Source: Gallionella sp. (lineage in GTDB: Bacteria > Pseudomonadota > Gammaproteobacteria > Burkholderiales > Gallionellaceae). Taken from it: a stretch of 11,892 bases of DNA. Shown here one piece after another: positions 1-5,644 of the stretch (position 1 is its first letter; every line of letters begins with the position of its first letter). The stretch is from assembly GCA_023229845.1 (NCBI GenBank), contig JALNYK010000048.1:1-11892 (forward strand), read 5' to 3'. The notes beneath the pieces are model-generated. The model was not told where the DNA came from. It was given only the letters and a program-made list of their open reading frames with translations, and searched no databases. The translations under genes and the position numbers were made by a program.

Positions 1-256
1 TGTCGTGGCAGTAAAGGCAGAGCAACTCCCAGTTGCTGCCGTCCGCGGGATTGTTGTCGTGATTGTGATCCTTGTGGTGCACCGTCAGCTCGCGCAGGCG
101 CACGCCGGAAAACTCGCGGCCGCATCGCCCGCATATCCAGGGAAACAGCTTGAGCGCCCGCTCGCGATAACCGGCCTCGCGCAGTTCGCTTTGCTTGCGC
201 GCTTCGGCGACGACGCGGTCCAGCCTGGCGTGATCGGGTGTGGTGTGTTTAGGCAT
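1..256 (-). CDS. yajD: YajD-type HNH nuclease family protein, 3' end cut by window edge
   Basis: This reading frame is open to the left edge; 85 codons are visible. The translation shows a zinc-type CxxC (C42, C45), then ELTVHH (H60, H61), then the HNH core with N75, and a second CxxC followed by H (C80, C83, H84) in WELLCLYCHD. That arrangement is the hallmark of the YajD branch of HNH endonucleases, small proteins of roughly 110-120 residues with a metal-dependent nuclease fold and poorly known biology. Residues 30-50 (YRERALKLFPWICGRCGREF) are also typical of YajD. The start is the ATG at 254-256; there is no clear Shine-Dalgarno, so the exact start is less certain than the family. It lies 30 bases downstream of the VF530-type gene on the same strand, so the two are probably cotranscribed. 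The last 25-35 residues are missing only because the window ends. Confidence 0.88.
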   Translation of the reverse strand, partial: MPKHTTPDHARLDRVVAEARKQSELREAGYRERALKLFPWICGRCGREFSGVRLRELTVHHKDHNHDNNPADGSNWELLCLYCHD

Positions 257-286
257 GATCGATGGTGGAGTGGTTGGCGAGCTGGT

Positions 287-514
287 TTAACGGGCGTCAC
301 TCGCGTGCTGCAGATACAGTTCCTCGACTCTTTTGCGAGCCCAAGGCGTCCGGCGCAGGAATTTCAGGCTGGATTTGACGCTGGGGTCGTGAGTGAAGCA
401 GCGCACCGGCACCGCCGCTGCCATCGCTTCCCAGCCGATGCGCTCGGAAAGCCGGGTGACGATGGTTTCAAGGGTGATGCCGTCCAGAGGGGCATTTTTT
501 TTGATGGCGTCCAT
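287..514 (-). CDS. VF530 family (DUF2132) small DNA-binding protein
   Basis: A 75-residue protein matching the VF530/DUF2132 family, known from a structure of a Vibrio fischeri protein thought to bind DNA. Recognisable blocks are PLDGITLETIV near residues 9-19, then a Trp-containing IGWEAM segment, then CFTHDPSVKSSLKFLRRTPWARKRVEELY near residues 39-67, which is the most conserved part of the family. Length equals that of typical members. The start is the ATG at 512-514; another ATG at 522 is out of frame. No strong ribosome binding site is visible. It sits between the broken NAD(P)-binding gene and the YajD-type nuclease, all on the minus strand. Its cellular role is unknown; DNA binding is family knowledge, not seen here. 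Confidence 0.85.
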   Translation of the reverse strand: MDAIKKNAPLDGITLETIVTRLSERIGWEAMAAAVPVRCFTHDPSVKSSLKFLRRTPWARKRVEELYLQHASDAR

Positions 515-591
515 GCGTTCATTCTACCGCGGATGACAGGACTCGGCCGTCTACAACGGCGCTCCTCGTCTTCAGGATGTCTTCGTCATGC

Positions 592-726
592 CTAATCCAT
601 TCGCCTCGCCAAACGCCTCGTCGAACTGGCCTCCTTCCAGACGCGCACATCGTGGCGCGCGGCGAGCAGATGCTCCATCGCATTGCCCATCTTGCCGTAG
701 CCCAGTATCAATGCGCGCAGCTTCAT
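592..726 (-). pseudogene. Truncated NAD(P)-binding (GpsA-like) gene remnant
   Basis: An ATG at 724-726, eight bases past the hydrolase stop codon, opens a 44-codon frame beginning MKLRALILGYGKMGNAMEHL. GxGxMGxA after a hydrophobic beta strand is a Rossmann NAD(P)-binding fingerprint, and the following LLAARHDVRVW looks like the helix and second strand of the same fold, as in NAD(P)-dependent glycerol-3-phosphate dehydrogenases and related enzymes. After residue 32 the resemblance is lost, and a TAG at 592-594 ends the frame, where such enzymes normally run to about 300 residues. The minus-strand sequence just after the break is open in another frame to about base 520, but I recognise no dehydrogenase sequence there. 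I read this as a 3'-truncated gene that was once cotranscribed with the hydrolase. The GpsA assignment is tentative; the Rossmann motif is clear. Confidence 0.6.
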
Positions 727-733
727 CGCGGGC

Positions 734-1519
734 CTACTTCAGCACGTCGGCGAGGAAAGTCTGCAACTGCGCCCAGGAGTCCCTATCGGCTTCTGCGTTG
801 TAGGCGAGCGGCATGCCGAATTTCTTGCCGTATTCGTCCGCATCCGGGTTGGTGAAGCTGTGCATCGCGCCGGGATACGACACCACCTTGTAGTTCACGC
901 CGGCCCGTTCCATCTCCTGTTTGAAGCCTTCCACCTGCGCGGCGGGGATCATCTTGTCGTCCGCACCGGTGAACACGCGCACCTGCGCTTTGACCTTGCC
1001 TGACTGCGCGGGTGCATCGGTGGTCAGTCCGCCGTGGAAGCTCGCGACGCCGCGCAACGCCTCGCCCTCGCGCGCCATCTGCAGCACCACCGAGCCGCCG
1101 AAGCAATAACCGATTGCCGCCAGCCTGCCACCGTCCACGTTGCGCTGCTTGCGCAGCAGCTTCATCGCCGCCTCGAAGCGCGCCTTCGCCATCGGTTTGT
1201 TCTTTGCCACCTCGCCGGCGAACTTGCCCGCATCGTCCGGATGGTTCGCCTGTTTGCCATCGCCGTACATATCCACCGCCAGCGCCACATAGCCCAGCTC
1301 CGCCAGCATCTCCGCGCGCTTGCGCGCATAGTCGTTGTGCCCCCACCACTCATGCACCACCAGCACCGCCGGACGCTTGCCCTTCACCGCATCGTCGTAA
1401 GCGAGCCAGCCCTTCATCGTCGTGCCGCCAGCGGTATAGCTGATCTCCTTGCCCTGCACGGCGGCGAGGGCGGAAGCGCTCATGCAGAGCAGCGCGAGGG
1501 AGAGAAAAAGTCTTTTCAT
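734..1519 (-). CDS. Exported dienelactone hydrolase family protein
   Basis: A 261-residue alpha/beta hydrolase of the dienelactone hydrolase (DLH) family. The nucleophile is cysteine in GYCFGGS (C139), and the other triad members are an Asp in GADDKMIP (D187 or D188) and H220 in AMHSF. The upstream HEWWG (E57) is the conserved DLH segment that contacts the nucleophile. Residues 1-20 form a signal peptide (K2, R3, a leucine-rich core, ASALAA cleavage region), so the enzyme is probably periplasmic. DLH proteins hydrolyse ester or lactone bonds; the substrate cannot be told here. The start at 1517-1519 is chosen because AAGGAG lies six bases upstream on the minus strand and the signal peptide starts there; an in-frame ATG at 1552 would add eleven residues before the signal peptide. 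A candidate promoter lies at 1590-1618. Confidence 0.9.
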   Translation of the reverse strand: MKRLFLSLALLCMSASALAAVQGKEISYTAGGTTMKGWLAYDDAVKGKRPAVLVVHEWWGHNDYARKRAEMLAELGYVALAVDMYGDGKQANHPDDAGKFAGEVAKNKPMAKARFEAAMKLLRKQRNVDGGRLAAIGYCFGGSVVLQMAREGEALRGVASFHGGLTTDAPAQSGKVKAQVRVFTGADDKMIPAAQVEGFKQEMERAGVNYKVVSYPGAMHSFTNPDADEYGKKFGMPLAYNAEADRDSWAQLQTFLADVLK

Positions 1520-1589
1520 GGGAGTCTCCTTGAGTGAGAGGGGGCGAGGCAAACGAACATTCGATCACGCATCCGTTCGGATGCGCTGC

Positions 1590-1618
1590 AATTTACACCG
1601 GACGACAGGGGCAGGCAA
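1590..1618 (-). promoter_or_regulatory. Candidate sigma-70 promoter of the dienelactone hydrolase gene
   Basis: Reading the minus strand there is TTGCCT (1613-1618), a 17-base spacer and TAAATT (1590-1595), each four of six to consensus. About six bases further on, at 1569-1584, is a perfect inverted repeat GCATCCG-TT-CGGATGC covering the expected transcription start. That would suit an operator or a 5' leader hairpin. The distance to the gene start is about 65 bases. This is pattern matching only. Confidence 0.4.
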
Positions 1619-1673
1619 TAACGGGAACTAGCGCATACCATGTGCACATGGAGGTTCACCATGAAATCATTGC

Positions 1674-1691
1674 ATTGCATTGCAATGCAAT
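1674..1691. repeat. Perfect 18-bp palindrome built from ATTGC units
   Basis: ATTGCATTG followed at once by its reverse complement, preceded by one more ATTGC (1669-1673), so the motif is both tandem and inverted. It lies just upstream of the REP pair. A 13-codon frame (1661-1702) runs through it behind a GGAGG-like site but is too short to call a gene. Confidence 0.7.
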
Positions 1692-1714
1692 CGAGCGCGT
1701 AAGCGCGCAGTTCC

Positions 1715-1801
1715 GTAGGTCGGGTTAGCGTAGCGTAACCCGACGTTTATCCCGCAAATGCATTCGTCGGGTTACGGCCTTGCAGGCCTAACCCGACCTA
1801 C
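1715..1801. repeat. REP pair (BIME-like element), copy 1
   Basis: An 87-base element with 13-base perfect terminal inverted repeats, GTAGGTCGGGTTA (1715-1727) and its complement (1789-1801). Inside, TAACCCGACG (1736-1745) and CGTCGGGTTA (1765-1774) form two back-to-back hairpins: the left has loop GCGTAGCG, the right an extra GGCC-TTGCA-GGCC stem. The GTAG head and paired inverted layout are typical of REP sequences mobilised by RAYT-type transposases; no such transposase is in this window. A near-identical copy of the same length lies at 3549-3635. Confidence 0.85.
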
Positions 1802-1913
1802 CGCACCCCGTGTTCGGCGACTTCGAGGTCGTACTGAATTGATTTATTTTTAGTGAATTGAAATAGAGGAAACCTCGCCGTGCCGTCCGCATGTGATATT
1901 CCCCGAACTCTTC

Positions 1914-2279
1914 TCATTTAGGCGCGTGGCACACCGCCTCGATGTTGTGCCCGTCCGGGTCGAATACGAACGCGGCATAGTAGGTGGGGGAGTAATCCTC
2001 GCGGATTCCCGGCAGCCCGTTGTCCTTGCCGCCGGCCTTGAGCGCGGCGGCGTAGAACTTGTCGACCTGCGAGCGTTTGCTGCACTGGAAGGCGATGTGG
2101 ACTTTGGGTTTGGTGGCCTTGCCCTGGCTGATCCAGAAATCGGGATTGCCGGCCGCGCCCAAGCCCGCCGTTTCGCCGTATTCGGCAATCACTTTATAGC
2201 CCAGCGGCGAGAGCGCCGATGCGTAAAACTGTTTGCTGTGCCGATAGTCGCTGACGTCAATGCCAATGTGGTCGATCAT
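1914..2279 (-). CDS. VOC (glyoxalase/bleomycin resistance) superfamily protein
   Basis: A 121-residue single-module protein of the vicinal oxygen chelate fold. It begins MIDHIGIDV and ends with FVFDPDGHNIEAVCH, the two signature ends of the fold. The likely metal ligands are H4, H61 (in KVHIAFQ) and E114 (in NIEAVCH), all present. Members include glyoxalases, dioxygenases and antibiotic-binding proteins; the substrate cannot be told from sequence. The start at 2277-2279 is preceded by GGGAGAG seven bases upstream; the frame runs on upstream for 66 codons, but that part has no VOC similarity and crosses a degenerate REP copy. It is a lone minus-strand gene, 134 bases of coding-free 3' sequence from the REP pair. 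Confidence 0.85.
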   Translation of the reverse strand: MIDHIGIDVSDYRHSKQFYASALSPLGYKVIAEYGETAGLGAAGNPDFWISQGKATKPKVHIAFQCSKRSQVDKFYAAALKAGGKDNGLPGIREDYSPTYYAAFVFDPDGHNIEAVCHAPK

Positions 2280-2405
2280 GCGTTCTCTCCCGTAGGGTTT
2301 GCTGGTGCGCCATCGCGCATCGCTCGCGTGAAACTGTATTGGGATTTGGAATGCGCAGGGATACGGAGGAGCCTGCATTTCGGGTGTGGGAATCAGCGCA
2401 GTTTC

Positions 2406-2428
2406 GCAGGTCGGGTTAGCGCGACGTT
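2406..2428. repeat. Degenerate REP fragment
   Basis: Matches the left end of the 87-base REP pair (GCAGGTCGGGTTAGCG, then CGACGTT) but lacks the ten bases TAGCGTAACC that complete the first hairpin, so the stem can no longer form. The right half is not recognisable. Confidence 0.6.
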
Positions 2429-2465
2429 GTTGTCCGGCACAAGAGGGTACGCGTCCAGATAACAG

Positions 2466-2488
2466 CGAAGCCCGCACTGCGGGCTTCG
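2466..2488 (-). terminator. Hairpin, probable terminator of the HMA-like gene
   Basis: A perfect 10-bp stem, CGAAGCCCGC and its complement, with loop ACT. It lies 60 bases past the stop of the minus-strand gene at 2549-2779. The minus strand after the stem reads CTGTTATC, a poor U-tract, so this could be a weak or assisted terminator. Confidence 0.45.
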
Positions 2489-2548
2489 TCAGGCACTCAG
2501 GAATTCGAGCGGTACACTTTGGCGTCGTTCAATTTTCGGCAGGCCGGA

Positions 2549-2779
2549 TTACAGCCCCACCATCATCGCCTCGGGATCGACTTTGCGCACCATCTGCAAG
2601 ATCTCCATCCCCTCGACGGCGTCGGGGTCATATTTCACCAATATCGAATGGGTTTGCGAATTGTGGTCGAACTCTGCGCAATCGATGCCGATACGGCCAG
2701 ACAGCGACTTTTCCAACTCGGTTCTGCTTGCCGCGTCCAGCTCCTGGTGCATGTGGATCATCATGTCTGCAGTATTCAT
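2549..2779 (-). CDS. Small HMA-like (ferredoxin-fold) protein without metal-binding cysteines
   Basis: A 76-residue protein. The pattern MMIHMHQELDAASRTELEKSL, then a beta hairpin (DCAEFDHNSQTHSILVKYDP), then a helix and a final strand (AMMVGL) fits the beta-alpha-beta-beta-alpha-beta layout of heavy-metal-associated domains. The usual CxxC in the first loop is absent; only one cysteine is present (in GIDCAEF). It is therefore probably not a classical copper chaperone; it could bind a metal through its Met/His-rich N-terminus (MMIHMH) or have another role. The start at 2777-2779 is preceded by AAAGGAG seven bases upstream. It is a monocistronic minus-strand gene, divergent from the DUF1415 gene with 218 bases between, where an inverted repeat GATGAGC/GCTCATC lies at 2799-2825. 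The family call is from predicted secondary structure, hence modest. Confidence 0.65.
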   Translation of the reverse strand: MNTADMMIHMHQELDAASRTELEKSLSGRIGIDCAEFDHNSQTHSILVKYDPDAVEGMEILQMVRKVDPEAMMVGL

Positions 2780-2997
2780 GATCGTCTCCTTTATTCAAGA
2801 TGAGCTTATGAGACACCGGCTCATCCGGAACGGTTCATTCTATGGGAGAGCGATAAAACTGGTGCTGGCAGGGTTGTTTCGGGCCGGCATGCGCATCGAA
2901 CGAGTCACCGCTGTATCATTGAGGCGTTCCCGTCCCGCACATGATGGATTTGTTTCTCCATCGCCCGCATCAATCGCACGAATCAAGAAAGAATCAT

Positions 2998-3543
2998 ATG
3001 ACCTATGAAGCCGAAGTCATCGCCGCCACCCAGTTGTGGCTGGAAAAAGCCGTCATCGGGCTCAACCTGTGCCCCTTCGCCAAGGCGGTGCATGTCAAGA
3101 AGCAGATACGTTATGTGGTGAGCGCGGCCACTACGGCGGATGCTTTGCTGGAAGACCTGATGACCGAATTGCGCAAGTTGCAGGACACGTCCCCGGAAGA
3201 GATCGATACCACGCTGTTGATCCATCCCCATGTGCTCACCGACTTCCTCGACTTCAACGATTTTCTGGATACGGTCGATATCGCCGTGGCCGAGCCGGAA
3301 TTTGGCGATGAATTTCAGGTCGCGAGCCTGCACCCGCAGTATCAATTCGCCGGAACGGCGGTGGACGATATCGAGAATTATTCCAACCGTTCGCCTTACC
3401 CGACGCTGCATCTGCTGCGCGAAGCGAGTGTGGATCGCGCGGTGGATGCCTTCCCCGATGCGGACCGGATTCCCGATACGAATATCGAGACGTTGGAAAA
3501 ACTGGGACACGAAGGGTGGGCGAAGCTGGGGTTGTCGAAATAA
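2998..3543 (+). CDS. DUF1415 family protein
   Basis: A 181-residue soluble protein of the uncharacterised DUF1415 family, common in proteobacteria. Diagnostic segments are WLEKAVIGLNLCPFAK (residues 14-29, with C25), the LIHPHVLTDFLDFNDFLD run in the middle, FQVASLHPQYQFAG, and NRSPYPTLHLLRE with IPDTNIETLEKLGHEGW near the C-terminus. Length fits the family. No catalytic function is established. The start ATG at 2998 is chosen from the family N-terminus; the only nearby purine run is AAGAAAG, a weak ribosome binding site, and the upstream in-frame ATG at 2941 would add 19 unlike residues. A TATCAT box at 2914-2919 may be a -10 element, without a good -35. The stop codon lies five bases before the second REP pair. 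Confidence 0.88.
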   Translation: MTYEAEVIAATQLWLEKAVIGLNLCPFAKAVHVKKQIRYVVSAATTADALLEDLMTELRKLQDTSPEEIDTTLLIHPHVLTDFLDFNDFLDTVDIAVAEPEFGDEFQVASLHPQYQFAGTAVDDIENYSNRSPYPTLHLLREASVDRAVDAFPDADRIPDTNIETLEKLGHEGWAKLGLSK

Positions 3544-3548
3544 GTTTC

Positions 3549-3635
3549 GTAAGTCGGGCTAGCGTAGCGTAACCCGACGTTTATCCCGCAAATTTATCCG
3601 TCGGGTTACGGCCTTGCAGGCCTGCCCCGACCTAC
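3549..3635. repeat. REP pair (BIME-like element), copy 2
   Basis: Exactly the same length (87 bases) and layout as the copy at 1715-1801, with a few substitutions, mostly in the outer arms and the middle spacer. The left end GTAAGTCGGGCTA no longer pairs perfectly with the right end. It occupies the gap between the convergent DUF1415 and parE-like genes, and its right end (CTAC) contains the parE-like stop codon. A role as a bidirectional transcription stop or mRNA 3'-end protection is plausible, inferred from position. Confidence 0.85.
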
Positions 3636-3949
3636 TGCTCTTCATCTTGCAGCCACGCCGGAATATCGCGGCGGCCGTGCAGTACGCGCCAGATGTCGAT
3701 CTGTCGCTCGGTCTCGATGTAGAACACCAGATAGGGGAAACGTTTGCATTGCCGAAATCGCAAGCCGGGCAAGTTGAGTTCGTGCGCGTAGCGCGGTGAG
3801 CCGATGGCCGGGCGTCGTTGTATCTGGTAGTAGGTTTGTTCCAGCGCGTCGACAAACGGCAGGGCGGCTTGCGGTTCATGTTGCAGGTAATACTCGACCG
3901 CTTCCTGTACGTCCTGGCCTGCCCGTTCGTGGCGAACGAGGGGTTTCAT
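3632..3949 (-). CDS. ParE/RelE superfamily toxin
   Basis: A 105-residue toxin of the type II RelE/ParE fold. Typical features are an N-terminal helix pair (AGQDVQEAVEYYLQHEPQAA), YYQIQRRPAIGS in the middle, and the strand block KRFPYLVFYIE followed by IDIWRVLHGRRDIPAW near the C-terminus. The FPYLVFY strand and the L/R-rich VLHGRRD end are strong family marks. ParE members poison gyrase, RelE members cut mRNA on ribosomes; the antitoxin type favours ParE. Its ATG (3947-3949) overlaps the antitoxin TGA by four bases, so translation is coupled. Its TAG stop is contributed by the end of REP copy 2. The protein has full family length, so it appears intact. Confidence 0.88.
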   Translation of the reverse strand: MKPLVRHERAGQDVQEAVEYYLQHEPQAALPFVDALEQTYYQIQRRPAIGSPRYAHELNLPGLRFRQCKRFPYLVFYIETERQIDIWRVLHGRRDIPAWLQDEEQ

Positions 3950-4191
3950 TTCGATTGGTTCAGGCGCTTCTTGATGCCGGCGCGCAAGTCGGCGAAATAG
4001 TCTTCGTCGGCGAGCCCACTCGGCTTGGACTGGGCTCCCGCCAGCAGCAGTTGGCGCAATTGGGTGCGTTCCTGATCGCGACGAATCAGTTCGCGCACAT
4101 ATTCGCTGGACGTGCCATAACCCGCCGTGGTGACCTGTTGATCCACGAATTGCTTGAGGGTATCCGGTAAGGAGATATTCATTGTCGACAT
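3946..4191 (-). CDS. ParD family antitoxin
   Basis: An 81-residue antitoxin. Residues 4-12 (MNISLPDTL) are the ribbon strand of a ribbon-helix-helix DNA-binding domain. TAGYGTSSEYVRELIRRDQER (22-42) is the rest of that domain, closely following the ParD pattern. The C-terminal part (43-81), ending DYFADLRAGIKKRL, is the segment that wraps the toxin. It is the first gene of the pair and presumably represses its own promoter. The start at 4189-4191 is preferred because related antitoxins begin with a few residues before the MNISLP strand; the ATG at 4182 is an alternative and neither has a good Shine-Dalgarno. The candidate promoter places the transcript start very near the ATG. Confidence 0.88.
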   Translation of the reverse strand: MSTMNISLPDTLKQFVDQQVTTAGYGTSSEYVRELIRRDQERTQLRQLLLAGAQSKPSGLADEDYFADLRAGIKKRLNQSK

Positions 4192-4198
4192 GCGGGAA

Positions 4199-4238
4199 AG
4201 TCTAGTTGGCTTGGCAAAATTTGGCAAGGCGTTTTGCC
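4199..4238 (-). promoter_or_regulatory. Candidate toxin-antitoxin promoter and operator
   Basis: Minus strand: TTGCCA (4222-4227), a 17-base spacer and TAGACT (4199-4204), just seven bases before the antitoxin ATG at 4191. Overlapping it are two direct TTGGCAAa-type units (4211-4217 and 4221-4227) and an inverted repeat GGCAAAA/TTTTGCC (4213-4219, 4232-4238), which would suit ParD autoregulation. If correct the mRNA is leaderless or nearly so, in line with the missing Shine-Dalgarno. Confidence 0.45.
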
Positions 4239-4250
4239 TGTGGATAGCAG

Positions 4251-4272
4251 GGGGCACGGCGCGCCGTGCCCC
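4251..4272. repeat. Perfect 22-bp GC-rich palindrome
   Basis: GGGGCACGGCG followed directly by its reverse complement, then TAC. It lies between the end of the EAL gene and the toxin-antitoxin promoter. The GGGGCAC...GTGCCCCTAC form resembles REP-type elements of a second family. As RNA it would form a strong hairpin 67 bases past the EAL gene stop, but no U-tract follows on the minus strand. Confidence 0.75.
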
Positions 4273-4339
4273 TACACATCACGCTGCTATCGGCATCGCT
4301 TTCTGGTCGATCTCGTCGCCGAATCTCCGCGCCCGGAAC

Positions 4340-5521
4340 TCAGCGAGCCTGGGCGCGGGCGATGTTGTCGCTGAGGGGCAGGGGTTTGCCGAAGAGCCAG
4401 CCTTGGCCGAACTCGCATCCCAGCGCGGCTAGCTTTGCGCTGACCGCTTCGGTTTCCACGCCTTCCGCGACGACGTTCATGCCGAGAGTGTGTGCGAGTT
4501 CGATGGAGGAGCGCACGATTTCCAGGCTTTGCGGAGCGTCGAGCATCGGGGCGATGAAGGCGCGGTCGAGTTTGAGGGTGCCGATGGGATAGCGCTGCAG
4601 GTGATCCAGCCCGGAATAGCCGGTGCCGTAGTCGTCCAGCGCCAGATGGCTGCCCAGTTCCATCAGCCGTTTCAGGATGCCCTCCGCCACTTCGGGGTGC
4701 TCGACCATGACGGTTTCCGTGAGTTCGAGCTTCAGTTGCGCAGGGGGCATCCGGTGGCGGGCAATGATGGAGCGGACATCGTCGACGAGGGTGGCGCCGG
4801 TGAGTTGCACGGCCGACAGGTTGACGCTGACGAAGGGGGCCGGGTAGTCGGTGCATAGTCTGAGTTCGGGCCAGTCCTGGCAGGCGCGCTCCAGCGTCCA
4901 CAGGCCGAGCTCGCGGATCAGGCCGGTCTGCTCGGCGATCCATAGGAAATCCATCGGGGGGATCAGGCCGTCGGTGGGGTGATGCCAGCGGATCAGCGCC
5001 TCGAATCCGGCAATGCGCCGGTCGGCCAGGTTGCAGATCGGCTGGTAGTAAAGTTCGAATTCGTTCTGCGCCAATGCGCGAGTGATGCCGTGTGCGAGCG
5101 AGAGTTTCTGCGTGGCCTCGCCTTTCAGGGCGTTGCGCTGAGAAGTGCGCAGGGCGTCGGTGGGCATTGCGTCATGGTGGTTCTGGTTGATCCGGTAACG
5201 ATCCAGTATCGTCAGCAGCAGGTGACGCAGGATGGGGTCGCTTTTTTCGAGCAGTTCTTCGACCAGTTTTCGATGAATCGGAATGAGCACAGTGCGCTCA
5301 AGGGCGCGGACGGTGGCGGTGCGCGGCAGGCGGTCGATCAGTGCGATTTCGCCGAATAGTTCGCCCTTGCTCAGCAGGCCGATTCGCTGCTCCCGGCCCT
5401 GGTCCGATGCGACGATTTCGACCGCGCCTTCTTCGATCAGGTAGGCGCAGTCGCCGACGTCTCCGACACAGAATACGCTCTGCCCGCCGATAAATACTTC
5501 GCGATAAAGTTTGTCGAGCAT
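4340..5521 (-). CDS. Cyclic nucleotide-binding domain fused to EAL c-di-GMP phosphodiesterase
   Basis: A 393-residue cytoplasmic protein with two domains. Residues 1-110 are a CRP-like cyclic nucleotide-binding domain; the phosphate-binding cassette reads GELFGEIALIDRLPRTATV (53-71), with the key Arg at R67. Residues 140-390 are an EAL domain with all expected metal and catalytic residues: E174 of EAL, N234 in SVNLS, E266/E269 in ELTE, D296-D297 in DDYGTG, K318 in LKLDR, E353/E356 in AEGVE, and Q373 in GQGWLFGKP. It should therefore degrade c-di-GMP to pGpG under control of a bound nucleotide or similar ligand. There is no GGDEF domain and no membrane segment. The second ATG (5519-5521) is chosen as start because AAGGA lies five bases upstream; the ATG at 5527 directly abuts that site. 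A leader with an extended -10 lies upstream. Confidence 0.93.
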   Translation of the reverse strand: MLDKLYREVFIGGQSVFCVGDVGDCAYLIEEGAVEIVASDQGREQRIGLLSKGELFGEIALIDRLPRTATVRALERTVLIPIHRKLVEELLEKSDPILRHLLLTILDRYRINQNHHDAMPTDALRTSQRNALKGEATQKLSLAHGITRALAQNEFELYYQPICNLADRRIAGFEALIRWHHPTDGLIPPMDFLWIAEQTGLIRELGLWTLERACQDWPELRLCTDYPAPFVSVNLSAVQLTGATLVDDVRSIIARHRMPPAQLKLELTETVMVEHPEVAEGILKRLMELGSHLALDDYGTGYSGLDHLQRYPIGTLKLDRAFIAPMLDAPQSLEIVRSSIELAHTLGMNVVAEGVETEAVSAKLAALGCEFGQGWLFGKPLPLSDNIARAQAR

Positions 5522-5556
5522 GGCCATCCTTCGTTTCGAGAGGTTGATTGCCGCCG

Positions 5557-5565
5557 ATAATATCA
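5557..5565 (-). promoter_or_regulatory. Candidate extended -10 promoter of the EAL gene
   Basis: The minus strand reads TGATATTAT: TATTAT is five of six to the -10 consensus and has the TGn extension directly upstream, which can compensate for the absent -35 box. The predicted start near 5550 gives a leader of about 29 bases before the ATG at 5521. Confidence 0.4.
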
Positions 5566-5625
5566 GTTCGCGGCAAATAATCGAGGTGCCGGCGTAATGT
5601 TGTTTACTTAACCGTTCGTGGTGAG

Positions 5626-5644
5626 CCCTTCGATAAACTCAGGA
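5626..5644 (+). repeat. CCCTTCGATnAACTCAGG repeat, copy 1
   Basis: Nineteen bases matching, with one difference, the reverse complement of 11668-11686. Here it is preceded by GTTCGTGGTGAG, making it look like one arm of a longer dispersed intergenic repeat. Confidence 0.6.

Larger units (their letters stand above)
1520..1913. other. Intergenic stretch between hydrolase and VOC genes
   Basis: There is no convincing gene in this 394-base stretch. From right to left on the minus strand it holds the 3' flank of the VOC gene (a weak GAGG-TTT-CCTC hairpin at about 1866-1876, and two direct copies of TGAATTGA at 1835-1842 and 1854-1861). Next come the 87-base REP pair (1715-1801), an 18-bp ATTGC palindrome (1674-1691), and the hydrolase promoter with its inverted repeat (1569-1618). 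Confidence 0.7.

Noticed and set aside
5..595. 196-residue plus-strand frame
   Set aside because: Antisense to the clear YajD and VF530 genes; no family resemblance.
1661..1702. 13-codon frame behind a GGAGG-like site
   Set aside because: Too short, and made of the ATTGC repeat itself; no sign of coding selection.
1893..2462. 189-residue plus-strand frame
   Set aside because: Antisense to the VOC gene and runs through a repeat fragment; no recognisable domain.
2280..2477. N-terminal extension of the VOC protein from an upstream ATG
   Set aside because: The added 66 residues lack VOC similarity, cross a REP fragment, and the internal ATG at 2279 has a good GGGAGAG site.
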